Origin: Haloglomus salinum
GTDB lineage: Archaea; Halobacteriota; Halobacteria; Halobacteriales; Haloarculaceae
Reading direction: 5' to 3'
Length of the DNA: 64,000 nucleotides
Assembly: GCF_024298825.1 (NCBI RefSeq)
Contig: NZ_CP101153.1
Coordinates: 2,976,001-3,040,000 of the forward strand
Below, in pieces: positions 39,830 to 48,450 of the stretch. Numbering within the stretch: position 1 is the stretch's first letter; each line of letters starts with the position of its first letter. Under the pieces are notes generated by a model. The model had not been told where the DNA came from and did not search any database. It was given only the letters and a program-made list of their open reading frames with translations. The translations under genes and the position numbers were made by a program.

Positions 39830-41680
39830 GTGACCGGACAGCGTCCAGCGAGCGACGAGGCGTCGGCGAGCGACGGCGGAGGGCCCGCGGCCGGGCGCTT
39901 CGGCAGCCTGCGCCGGGTCCGCGCGGGCATCGAGCGGCGGTCGCTCCCGATGCTCGCGGCCGCCGTCCTCGCGCTGCTGGTCGTGCTGTTCTACTACCCG
40001 GTCGCGACGGTGTTCGTCGACGCCGTCCTGGTCGAGGGACGGCTGACACTCCGGGTGTTCGCGAGTATCCTCACGGACCCGTTCTACCTCGGGGAACTCG
40101 CGCGGCTGTTCGCCGGTGACTCGCCGGTGGCCGTCCTCCGGGCGCTGCTCTCGGCGGACCGGCGGCTCGGCATCGTCGGCTTCACCGCGTACCAGGCGGC
40201 GCTCTCGACGGTCGTCAGCGTCGCCGTCGGGGTGCCGCTGGCGTACCTGCTGGCCCGGTACGAGTTCCCCGGGCGCCGGACGGTGCGCTCGCTGACCATC
40301 CTCCCGTTCGTCCTGCCCTCCATTATGGTCGCGGTCGGCTTCTTCGCGGCGTTCGGCGCCGACGGGACGCTGAACGCCGTGCTCGGCGCCGTCGGCCTGG
40401 GGCCGGTGGACCTCCTGCCGAGTCTCGAGGCCATCGTCGTCGCCCACGCGTTCTACAACGCGCCGCTGGTCGCGCGCATCACGACCGCGTCGTGGGAGTC
40501 GGTCGACGCCAGCGCCGTCGAGACGGCCCGGAGTCTCGGCGCGGGCCCCTTCCGGGCCTTCCGTGACGTGGTGTGGCCGCAGGTCTACCCGGCGGTGCTG
40601 ATGAGCGCGGCGCTGACCTTCGTCTTCACCTTCGGCACCTTCCCCATCGTGCTCGCGCTGGGTGGGTTCGAACTGGCGACCCTGGAGGTGTTCATCTACG
40701 GGCTCATCCGCGACCTGGCGTACGCCGAGGGCGCGGCGCTGGCGCTGCTCGAACTGGCCATCTCCCTGTCGGTCCTGTACGGCTACCTCCGGTACGAGGC
40801 GGCGCACACGGTCGAAGCGGGCAGCATCCGGCCCCAGGAACGCCGGCCCCTCCGGCCGCCGTCGTGGTCGCTCCGCGAACTCCTCCCCCGCATCGGGCTG
40901 GCAGCCTACGCCGTCGTCGCGCTCGTGCTGTTCTGTCTTCCCATCGCGAGCATGGTGTACGCCAGTCTCTCGGGACCGACGGGGCTCACGCTGGAGCACT
41001 ACCGCTTCCTGCTGGAGCGCCAGGTCACCGGGGCGGCGTTCCAGGTCCGGCCGTGGCCCGCGGTCCGGAACTCGCTGCTGTTCGGGGCCGCGGCGCTGGC
41101 GGTGGCGCTCCCGATGGGCGTCGTCGTCTCGGTGCTGACGACCCGTGATTACGCCGGCCGGGAACTGGTCGACACCATCGCGATGGCGCCGCTCTCCGTG
41201 TCGAGCATCGTCGTGGGGCTGGGACTGCTCCGCGGGCTCGTCTTCGGCGTCGAACTCGGCGGCGTGCGCGTCGCCGTCGGCGGAGCGCTGGCCATCGTGG
41301 CTGCCCACGCCGTCGCGGGCTACCCGTTCATCGTCCGGGTCGTCGCCCCCGGCCTGGCGTCGCTGGACCGGCAGCTGGTGGAGTCCGCGCGGGCACTGGG
41401 CGCGCCGCGCGCGCGTGCGTTGCTGGACATCGAACTCCCGCTGGTGTGGCCCGCGGTCGTCGCCGGCGCCGCCTTCGCCGCCGCCATCTCCATCGGCGAG
41501 TTCTCCGCGACGGCCGTCCTCGCCTCGGGGACGGGCCAGTACACGATGCCAATCGCTATCGAGCGGTTCATCGGCCGACGGCTCGGCCCCGCGACGGCGA
41601 TGGGCGTCGTCCTGCTGGTCGTGACGAGCGGGAGCTTCCTCCTCATCGACCGGTTCGGGGGTGACCGCGTTGGCCTCTGA
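39830..41680 (+). CDS. thiP: Thiamine-type ABC transporter permease, fused two-domain
   Basis: A 616-residue membrane protein made of two permease halves, as in ThiP, with about twelve hydrophobic segments. Each half has an EAA-type loop that contacts the ATPase: ETARSLGAGPFRAFRDVVWP (first half) and ESARALGAPRARALLDIELP (second half), both in pieces in the coupling position. It starts with GTG 4 bases after thiB and overlaps the ATPase gene by 20 bases, so the three genes form one operon. Confidence 0.88.
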   Translation: MTGQRPASDEASASDGGGPAAGRFGSLRRVRAGIERRSLPMLAAAVLALLVVLFYYPVATVFVDAVLVEGRLTLRVFASILTDPFYLGELARLFAGDSPVAVLRALLSADRRLGIVGFTAYQAALSTVVSVAVGVPLAYLLARYEFPGRRTVRSLTILPFVLPSIMVAVGFFAAFGADGTLNAVLGAVGLGPVDLLPSLEAIVVAHAFYNAPLVARITTASWESVDASAVETARSLGAGPFRAFRDVVWPQVYPAVLMSAALTFVFTFGTFPIVLALGGFELATLEVFIYGLIRDLAYAEGAALALLELAISLSVLYGYLRYEAAHTVEAGSIRPQERRPLRPPSWSLRELLPRIGLAAYAVVALVLFCLPIASMVYASLSGPTGLTLEHYRFLLERQVTGAAFQVRPWPAVRNSLLFGAAALAVALPMGVVVSVLTTRDYAGRELVDTIAMAPLSVSSIVVGLGLLRGLVFGVELGGVRVAVGGALAIVAAHAVAGYPFIVRVVAPGLASLDRQLVESARALGAPRARALLDIELPLVWPAVVAGAAFAAAISIGEFSATAVLASGTGQYTMPIAIERFIGRRLGPATAMGVVLLVVTSGSFLLIDRFGGDRVGL

Positions 41681-42740
41681 GCCGCCACCGGCGCTGGAGC
41701 TGGACGGCGTGACCCGTCGCTACGGCAGCACGGCCGCGGTCGACGACCTCTCGCTGTCGGTCTCCGAGGGCGAGTTCTTCACGCTGGTCGGCCCCTCCGG
41801 CTGCGGGAAGACGACGACCCTCCGACTCGTCGCGGGTTTCGAGGCGCCGACGAGCGGCACCGTCCGGTTCGGCGGCCGCGACGTGGCCGGCGTGCCGCCC
41901 GAGGACCGCGACGTCGGCGTCGTCTTCCAGAGCTACGCCCTCTTCCCCCACATGACGGTCGCGGAGAACGTCTCGTACGGGCTGAACTTCGCGGACCCGC
42001 CGGGTGGGGTGAGCGAGGCCGAACGGGTGGCCGAACTGCTCGAACTGGTCGACCTCCCCGATGCGGGCGACCGCGACCCCGACAGTCTCTCGGGCGGGCA
42101 GCAACAGCGCGTGGCGATGGCCCGGGCGCTGGCCCCTGGCCCGGACGTGCTCCTGCTCGACGAGCCGATGAGCGCGCTCGACGCCCGACTCCGCGAGCAA
42201 CTCCGGGTCCAGGTCCGGGAGATACAGCAGGAGCTGGGCATCACGACGGTGTACGTCACCCACGACCAGGAGGAGGCGCTCGCCGTCTCCGACCGGGTGG
42301 CCGTGATGCGCGACGGTGCCGCCGAGCAGGTCGGCCCACCGCGGGACATCTACCGGCGACCCGCCTCCCGGTTCGTCGCCGAGTTCGTCGGCGACAACAA
42401 CGTCCTCGACGGCGAGGTCCGCGCCGTCGCGGACGGGACGGCCACGGTCGCGGTCGGCGGTGAGACGCTGTCGGTCGGACTCGATGACTGGAACGGGGAG
42501 CGGGTCTCGGTCGGCGACCGGCTCACCCTCTGTATCCGGCCGGAGGCGCTGTCGGTCGACGGCGGGCCGAACCGCCTCGTGGCGACCGTCGAGAGCGTGG
42601 AGTTCCTCGGCGAGACGACGCGGGTCCATCTCGACTGGGCCGGCCACGACCTCCTGCTCCGGACCCGGGACCCCCTGACCGGCGAGGTGACGGTCGGGTT
42701 CGACCCGGTGGATGCGCACGTGGTCGAGTGCCACGAGTGA
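41661..42740 (+). CDS. thiQ: ABC transporter ATP-binding protein with TOBE domain
   Basis: A 359-residue ABC ATPase partner of ThiB-ThiP. It has the Walker A GPSGCGKTT, Q-loop VVFQSYALFPHMT, the signature LSGGQQQRVAMARAL, Walker B LLLDEPMSALD and the switch His in VTHDQEEA. After residue 240 there is a TOBE domain, like MalK/PotA, whereas ThiQ of enteric bacteria is shorter and has none. It starts with GTG inside the end of thiP; a TTG three codons later is possible. Substrate assignment rests on the neighbouring thiB. Confidence 0.85.
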   Translation: MTALASEPPPALELDGVTRRYGSTAAVDDLSLSVSEGEFFTLVGPSGCGKTTTLRLVAGFEAPTSGTVRFGGRDVAGVPPEDRDVGVVFQSYALFPHMTVAENVSYGLNFADPPGGVSEAERVAELLELVDLPDAGDRDPDSLSGGQQQRVAMARALAPGPDVLLLDEPMSALDARLREQLRVQVREIQQELGITTVYVTHDQEEALAVSDRVAVMRDGAAEQVGPPRDIYRRPASRFVAEFVGDNNVLDGEVRAVADGTATVAVGGETLSVGLDDWNGERVSVGDRLTLCIRPEALSVDGGPNRLVATVESVEFLGETTRVHLDWAGHDLLLRTRDPLTGEVTVGFDPVDAHVVECHE

Positions 42741-42820
42741 GGGCGCCCCGGCGGTGACGCGGCACCGACCCGGAACGGAACAGAACGGTCGACTGTCGCG
42801 CTCGCAGCGTACGGAGACCG

Positions 42821-43408
42821 CTACTCTCGACGGGTGCGTCCCCCCTGTTGCGACCGTCTCTGCCGGGCTGTCGCGTTCGGATGGGGCTCTTCGGCGTCCT
42901 GCAGCGCGTTCTGGAACGAGTCGTCGACGAGGTCGACATCCTCGTTGGGCGCGACCAAGGCTGCGGCGCGGCGGAACCCGAGGCGTTCCAGCACGTACCG
43001 GAGCAACTCTCGGAGCTTCTGGACCTGCGGGATGGTCCGGACGGTGACGAGCAGCTGGCCGGCACCCAGCAGCCCCAGGAAGGCGAGACTGGCGGCGAAC
43101 AGCAGGTCGCCGTCGATGAAGAAGTTGAACGCGAAGACGAGGAATCCGAGACTGAAGCCGGCCTCGATCTTCGCCTCGAGCAGGCTGATGGTCTCGTCGA
43201 CCTTGCTCAGCCGCCGGTCGACGGCGACGAGTGTCTGGTTCGCCTCCTTGACCGCCTCGGCGGCCTCGTCCTCGACCTCCTCGACCCGGTCGAGCGTGTC
43301 GTTGACGTCGTTCACCAGGTCCTCGGCCTGCGCGATCGCCTCCGTGAACCCGTCGTCGCTCAGCAACTCCACCAGTTGCCGAACGTTGTTGACCTCGGAC
43401 AGCAGCAT
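42821..43408 (-). CDS. Coiled-coil membrane protein of unknown function
   Basis: A 195-residue protein. Residues 20-85 form a long charged amphipathic helix (probable coiled coil) with AEAVKEANQTLVAVDRRLSK; two hydrophobic helices follow at about 88-105 and 109-128; the C-terminal part has VRTIPQVQKLRELLRYVLER and a disordered acidic/basic tail. I know no family. The frame is open to 43486 but the ATG at 43408 is the first likely start. It is divergent from the FxsA gene. Confidence 0.65.
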   Translation of the reverse strand: MLLSEVNNVRQLVELLSDDGFTEAIAQAEDLVNDVNDTLDRVEEVEDEAAEAVKEANQTLVAVDRRLSKVDETISLLEAKIEAGFSLGFLVFAFNFFIDGDLLFAASLAFLGLLGAGQLLVTVRTIPQVQKLRELLRYVLERLGFRRAAALVAPNEDVDLVDDSFQNALQDAEEPHPNATARQRRSQQGGRTRRE

Positions 43409-43518
43409 ACCCGACCAACCGGCGGCGAGCGTATCCCTCTTTGGGCGAACCGGTCCGACGCGGCCGCCACCGTCGCTCCGTGCCAAGCGTTTTGCGTCGC
43501 ACCCGCCGAGCCACTGGT

Positions 43519-44151
43519 ATGTTCGGGCTCCTGCTGCTGTTCGCCCTGCTGCTCTCGCTGGCCGACGCCCTCCTCCTCGTGGTCGTCGCGGGGGAGATCG
43601 GCGCGCTCCCGACGGTCGGACTGGTCGTCCTGACCGCCCTGCTCGGCTCGCTGCTCGTCCGCAGCGAGGGCCGGGCCACGCTCCGCCGCCTCCAGCAGCG
43701 CGCCCAGCAGATGGAGGCCCCGACCGACGAACTGCTGGACGGCGCGCTCATCCTCGCGGGCGGCGCGTTCCTCATCACGCCCGGTCTGCTGACCGACCTG
43801 ACGGGTTTCCTGTTCGTCATCCCGCTCACGCGCTACCCGCTCCGGGTCGCGCTCAAGCGGTGGATCGTCGGCCCGTACATCCGCGAGAAGATGGAGAACG
43901 GTAGCATCAACGTCCAGTTCGGGTCGATAGGCGGTGGCGGCGGCTTCGGGGGTGCGGGGAGTACCGGCGGCGCCGGTGGCGCGGGCGGCCCTGGCTGGCC
44001 GGAGCCCGACGACGGCCCGGGTGGTCGGTCATCCTCCGGCGATGCGGACGATGGAGACGATGTCTACGACCTCGGCGACGATGCCTACGACATCGACGTC
44101 GGGGAGCGCGACGAGGACGACCCGGACCGATCGCAACGGGGCGACCACTGA
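43519..44151 (+). CDS. FxsA family membrane protein
   Basis: A 210-residue protein. Residues 1-120 are an FxsA domain: two N-terminal hydrophobic helices with LLVVVAGEIG, a loop with GRATLRRLQ, and a third membrane stretch with ILAGGAFLITPGLLTDLTG. FxsA of E. coli affects phage T7 exclusion by F plasmids; the role in archaea is unknown. The C-terminal 85 residues are a Gly-rich then Asp-rich low-complexity tail (for example GGAGSTGGAGGAGG). It precedes the DUF4129-type cluster on the same strand. Confidence 0.85.
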   Translation: MFGLLLLFALLLSLADALLLVVVAGEIGALPTVGLVVLTALLGSLLVRSEGRATLRRLQQRAQQMEAPTDELLDGALILAGGAFLITPGLLTDLTGFLFVIPLTRYPLRVALKRWIVGPYIREKMENGSINVQFGSIGGGGGFGGAGSTGGAGGAGGPGWPEPDDGPGGRSSSGDADDGDDVYDLGDDAYDIDVGERDEDDPDRSQRGDH

Positions 44152-44276
44152 CCGGTCGCGCGCCGTTCCGGTGGTCGCAGCACGCGACCCGAACAGGATA
44201 CCGCGTCCCGGTGTCCACAACGCATAAGCGGCCGCCCGGGCACGGTTACCCGAATGGACGCCAGGGGGGTCAGACG

Positions 44277-46409
44277 GTGACCGGAAGCGGCCGCCAGCCG
44301 GGTCGGGCGCTGCTCGCGCTCGTGGCGGCGTTCGGACTCGTGCTCGCGGCGGGTATCCTGCCGATGTTCGGCGCTGCCGCACCGGCCGGTGAGGTGGCCC
44401 GCGAGATCGGCGCCCTCGCCAGCAGCGGCGCCGACGACGCCGACGAGAGCCCGTCCGTGCGCGCACCCGGCGGCTCCGGCGGCTCCGGCGGCGGCCCCGG
44501 TGGGTCCGGCGGTCCGGGACTGGGTGACAGCGGCGTGCTGGGCGGCGACACATCGGCGCCACTCGTCGAGAGCCTGCTGCGTCTCGTCGGTGGTCCGAGC
44601 GGTAGTGGTGGTGGTAGCGGCGGTGGCGTCGGCGCGGGTGGTGGTGGTGGAGCCGGCGGTAGCGGTGGGGGGTCCGGTGGGGGTGGCGGTGGAGGCCTGT
44701 TCGGCGGTGGTGGTGGTGGCGCGGGGGGAAGTGGTGGTGGCGGCGGCAGTGGTGGTAGCGGTGGCGGCGGGCTGTTCGGTGGCCTGTTCGGTGGCGGCGG
44801 TGACGGTGGTTCGAGTAGGTCGGGAGGTCCCGGCGATAACGGCGGCTCGCAGGCCGGCAGTGGCGCCGACGGCGGCTGTCTGTCGTCGGGCGAGTACCGG
44901 CTCTGCTTCGACAGCGAGCTCGCCGCCGGGAGCGAGACGACGGTGCGGGTCACGCGCGGCGGCGAGCCGGCGTCCGGTGTCGTCGTCACGTTCGACGGCG
45001 AGGCGGTCGGCCGGACGGACGCCGACGGGGAGGTCACCGCCACCGTCCCGTACGTGCGCCAGCTCTCGGTCGGCGTGCGCGCCCCGGCGAGTGCAATCCA
45101 GCCGGTCGCGGACCGGCAGTACTCGCTCGCACAGCCCGACGACGGGGCGGTCACCGTGACGGTCGACAGCGACCTGCGCATCGAGGTGGCGGACGACCCC
45201 GACCCCGGCGGCACGGTGGGCATCCGGACGCTGGTCGGTGACCGACCGGTGCCGGACGCGACCGTCCGGGTCGACGGGGAGACGGTCGGGCGGACGGACC
45301 GCGCGGGGCGCCTGCAGGTCCCGCTGCCGGTCGCGGAGACGGCGACGGTCGCGGCCGAGCGTGGCGACCTCGCGGCGTCGCGGAGCCTCACGCTCGCGCG
45401 GGTCGAAGTCGCGCTGGGCGCGGGGCTCGTGCCCGTCGCGGTTCCCGGACAGCCGACGACCGTCACGGTCACCGACGGCGGCGAGCCGGTGACGAACGCG
45501 AGCGTCGCGGTCGCCGGCGGTGCGACCGGGCGGACGGACGCGAACGGCACCGTCCGGGCGACGTTGCCGCTCGCACCGACGACGGACGTGACGGTCACGA
45601 CGGCGGCGGGGCTGACGGTCACCCGGTCGAAGGCCATCTTCGTCGGGCCGCTGGTCGCGCTGTTGCTCCTGCTGGGCCTGCTCGGCGCGGTCGGCTACGT
45701 CTACCGGCAGTCCGAGGTGACCGGTCGCGGGCTGCTGGCGCAGGCCCGGGCGACGCTGTCGGCGCTCGCCGCGGACCTGCTGTCGGCGCTGGTCGGGCTG
45801 TCGAGCGGCATCGAGGGGGTCCTGTCCGACCTGCGCGAGGAGCTGCGAGGGGCCATCGCCGCCGTCTCGGCGCCGGACGTGTCGGTGCGTGCGTTCGTCC
45901 GCGAGCGGCTGGCCGCGCTACGGGCTGCCGTCCGCGGTGCGCTCGGTGCGCCGCTGGCCCGGTTCCGGGACCGGGGTGGGACTGACACCGACACGGGCAC
46001 CGCCACGGCGGCGGCCGCGCCGGACCGCGCCGACCCGCGCGAGCGCATCGAGCGGCTCTGGGCGCGGTTCGTCCGGCGGGTCGGGCTCACGCGGGCGCGG
46101 ACGCGGACGCCTGGCGAGGTCGCGGGCCGGGGCGTCTCACGCGGGCTCCCGGCCGAGTCGGTGGAGCGCCTGACCGACGCCTTCCGCGTCGTCGAGTACA
46201 GCGATGCCGACCCCGCGGCCCACGTCGAGGCCGCGACGGACGCGGCCGGGGAACTGGACCTCGACGGGGACGCGGCGGCCGACGAGACGGACGGAGCGGG
46301 GTCCGTCGACGGAACAGACAGCGACGGCCTGCCCGGCGAGGAGGATGCCGACGAGACAGCAACAGCGCCCGACACGAACGACGTCACCACGGAGGGCGAG
46401 TCCCGATGA
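44277..46409 (+). CDS. DUF4129-like membrane protein with Gly-rich linker
   Basis: A 710-residue protein. It has an N-terminal hydrophobic helix (about 8-30), a very long Gly/Ser-rich segment (about 75-200, with GGGGLFGG repeats), three Ig-like/carboxypeptidase-regulatory-type beta repeats (each with GRTDADG or similar, about 220-460) probably outside the cell, a membrane helix (about 467-487), and a cytoplasmic tail with a DUF4129-type motif around GRGVSRGLPAESVERLTDAF (residues 610-640). A GTG at 44277 with an upstream purine-rich AGGGGGG fits; another GTG at 44211 is in frame. The next gene overlaps by 4 bases. DUF4129 is usually found with transglutaminase, DUF58 and MoxR. Confidence 0.75.
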   Translation: MTGSGRQPGRALLALVAAFGLVLAAGILPMFGAAAPAGEVAREIGALASSGADDADESPSVRAPGGSGGSGGGPGGSGGPGLGDSGVLGGDTSAPLVESLLRLVGGPSGSGGGSGGGVGAGGGGGAGGSGGGSGGGGGGGLFGGGGGGAGGSGGGGGSGGSGGGGLFGGLFGGGGDGGSSRSGGPGDNGGSQAGSGADGGCLSSGEYRLCFDSELAAGSETTVRVTRGGEPASGVVVTFDGEAVGRTDADGEVTATVPYVRQLSVGVRAPASAIQPVADRQYSLAQPDDGAVTVTVDSDLRIEVADDPDPGGTVGIRTLVGDRPVPDATVRVDGETVGRTDRAGRLQVPLPVAETATVAAERGDLAASRSLTLARVEVALGAGLVPVAVPGQPTTVTVTDGGEPVTNASVAVAGGATGRTDANGTVRATLPLAPTTDVTVTTAAGLTVTRSKAIFVGPLVALLLLLGLLGAVGYVYRQSEVTGRGLLAQARATLSALAADLLSALVGLSSGIEGVLSDLREELRGAIAAVSAPDVSVRAFVRERLAALRAAVRGALGAPLARFRDRGGTDTDTGTATAAAAPDRADPRERIERLWARFVRRVGLTRARTRTPGEVAGRGVSRGLPAESVERLTDAFRVVEYSDADPAAHVEAATDAAGELDLDGDAAADETDGAGSVDGTDSDGLPGEEDADETATAPDTNDVTTEGESR

Positions 46410-47095
46410 GCGACCGCGACGACGTGCGCCTCCGGAACTCGGTCCTCGGCATCGGTAGCCTGCTGGCGGTCCTCCTCGCGGCGGTGGCGGTGCTGGAACC
46501 GGGTGCGGTCCCGCTGCCGCCGCCGGTCCGGGCGGTACTGACGACGCTGCCGCCGGGCGTGGTGCTCGCGGTGCTCGCGTTCGTCGGGGTCGTCCTGCTA
46601 CTGGTCCGGTCGCGGGGGTCGCGGGCCGCCCCGCCGGAGCCGCTGGTCGAGCGCGAGGAGCCGACCGCCCGCGCGACGGAGCTGGGCAGCGAGTTCGACG
46701 CCCGGCTGGCGACGGCGACCGACCTCGACGCCGACAGGGCGCGCCGCCTCACCGCCCGCGAGTCGGTCGAGGCGACCGTCCGCGATATCGCCGTCGAGGC
46801 GTACGCACTGGACGCCGACGTGGACCACGAGGCCGCGGCCCGGGCCGTCGAGACCGGCGCCTGGACCGAGGACCGTCGGGCGAGCGCCCTCGTGGGCGGG
46901 CCCGAGGCGCCGAGTCCCTCGCGACTCCGGTGGCTGCTCGACCTGCTGCTGACCGGCAGCGCCTACCAGCGCCGCGTCCGCCACGCGGTCGCCGAGGTCG
47001 ACCGATTACTGGTCGGGGACCCTTCGGACAGCAGCGACGATACCGGGGGAGCGACCGACGCCGACGGAGCCGGAGACGGAGGTGTGTCCGCGTGA
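46406..47095 (+). CDS. Membrane protein of the DUF58/MoxR cluster
   Basis: A 229-residue protein with two hydrophobic helices (about 11-30 and 46-66) and a cytoplasmic acidic domain with ARRLTARESVEATVRDIAVEAY and LLTGSAYQRRVRHAVAEVDRLL. It overlaps the previous gene by ATGA and the next by GTGA, so it is part of one coupled cluster. It looks like the short membrane protein that I recall in haloarchaeal DUF58 clusters; it has no known activity. Confidence 0.75.
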   Translation: MSDRDDVRLRNSVLGIGSLLAVLLAAVAVLEPGAVPLPPPVRAVLTTLPPGVVLAVLAFVGVVLLLVRSRGSRAAPPEPLVEREEPTARATELGSEFDARLATATDLDADRARRLTARESVEATVRDIAVEAYALDADVDHEAAARAVETGAWTEDRRASALVGGPEAPSPSRLRWLLDLLLTGSAYQRRVRHAVAEVDRLLVGDPSDSSDDTGGATDADGAGDGGVSA

Positions 47096-48450
47096 GTGCC
47101 GGCCGACTGCGACCCGGGCTGCTGGCCGCGCTCGGCGCCGGCGTGCTCGGGCTGGCTACGGGTGAGCCGCTGTTCCTGTTCCTCGGACTCGTCCCACTCG
47201 CGTACGGCCTCTTCGGCTATCTCAGCGGCGCGCCGCCGGCGACAATTGCGGTCGAGCGGGCCGTCAGCGACACGGAGCCACGCCCTGGCGACACCGTGAC
47301 CGTCACGCTCACCGTCGAGAACGAGGGTGACCGACCGCTCGCCGACGTTCGGGTGGCCGACGACCCGCCCGGTGGCATCCCCGTCGATGGGCCGACACAG
47401 CTCGCGACGGCGCTCCGCCCGGGCGAGACGACGAGCCTGACGTACGAGATGAGTCTTCCCCGCGGCACGTTCGAGTTCGGCGAGGTCACGGCCCGGAGCC
47501 GGAGCCTCGCGGGCGCGGTCGTCGAGGAGACGGCGGTCGAGGCCGCGGGCGACGGGCTGGTGACCTGTCAGACGCTGCTCGACGCGGTGCCGCTGCAGGA
47601 CCACACCATCCAGTTCGTCGGCCGGACGCCGACCGATACGGGCGGGAGCGGGGTCGAGTTCTACGCCACCCGCGACTACCACCGCGGCGACCCGGTCGGG
47701 CGCATCGACTGGAACCGCTACGCCCGGACGGGGGAGCTGACGACCGTCGAGCTGCGCGAGGAGCGCGCGATGACCGTCGTCTTCCTCGTCGACGACCGTG
47801 CGGGCGTCCAGCGGTCGGTCCCCGGCTACGGCCCCGACTCGCTGGACCTCGCGACCTACGCGGTCTCGCGGGCGCTGCCCACGCTGCTGGACGAGAACCA
47901 CCGCGTCGGCGTCGGCCTGCTGAGCCGCATCGCCGACGACGGGGGGTTCGTCGAACCCGGTGGCGGCGAGGCGGTCCGGGCGGCCAGCGAGGCGACGCTC
48001 CGCGACGCCGGCGAGGACCGGGCTCGCACGGACGGCGGTGACGCGGCCGCGGCCGCCGATACGGCCACCACCTCGGATGGCTCGTCGGATGCCGACCGGG
48101 AGTCGGCGTCCGTCGGCCGGCGGAACGGGCTCGCGGTCGGGCGGCGGCTGGCCGAGCGGCTGCCGCCGCGGGCGCAGGTGGTCTGCTGTACGCCCCTGAC
48201 CGACGACCTCCCCGCGGGGCTCGCGGACGCGCTCGTCCAGCGGGGGTACGCCCTGACCGTCCTGTCGCCGGATATGCGCACCGCCGGCGATGCCGAGCCC
48301 ACGCTCGGCCGGGAGGTGGCCGCACTCCAGCGCGAGGCTCGCCGCCGTCGACTCACCCGGCGCGCCGTGCCGGTCGTGGACTGGTCGCTGGACGCGCCGC
48401 TGGCGTTCGCGCTCGCGGCGGTGTTCGACTCGTGGGGGCGGTCGCTGTGA
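47092..48450 (+). CDS. DUF58 domain protein
   Basis: A 452-residue protein. Two hydrophobic helices at the N-terminus (about 5-45) are followed by a beta-sandwich repeat region (about 50-140, with VTLTVENEGDRPL) and a DUF58 domain with the signature FYATRDYHRGDPVGRIDWNRYAR in pieces and VFLVDDRA at the start of the vWA-like part. DUF58 proteins are regular partners of MoxR AAA+ ATPases. A Thr/Ala/Asp-rich insert occurs at about 310-340. It starts with GTG overlapping the previous stop (GTGA) and overlaps the next gene in the same way. Confidence 0.88.
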   Translation: MSAGRLRPGLLAALGAGVLGLATGEPLFLFLGLVPLAYGLFGYLSGAPPATIAVERAVSDTEPRPGDTVTVTLTVENEGDRPLADVRVADDPPGGIPVDGPTQLATALRPGETTSLTYEMSLPRGTFEFGEVTARSRSLAGAVVEETAVEAAGDGLVTCQTLLDAVPLQDHTIQFVGRTPTDTGGSGVEFYATRDYHRGDPVGRIDWNRYARTGELTTVELREERAMTVVFLVDDRAGVQRSVPGYGPDSLDLATYAVSRALPTLLDENHRVGVGLLSRIADDGGFVEPGGGEAVRAASEATLRDAGEDRARTDGGDAAAAADTATTSDGSSDADRESASVGRRNGLAVGRRLAERLPPRAQVVCCTPLTDDLPAGLADALVQRGYALTVLSPDMRTAGDAEPTLGREVAALQREARRRRLTRRAVPVVDWSLDAPLAFALAAVFDSWGRSL

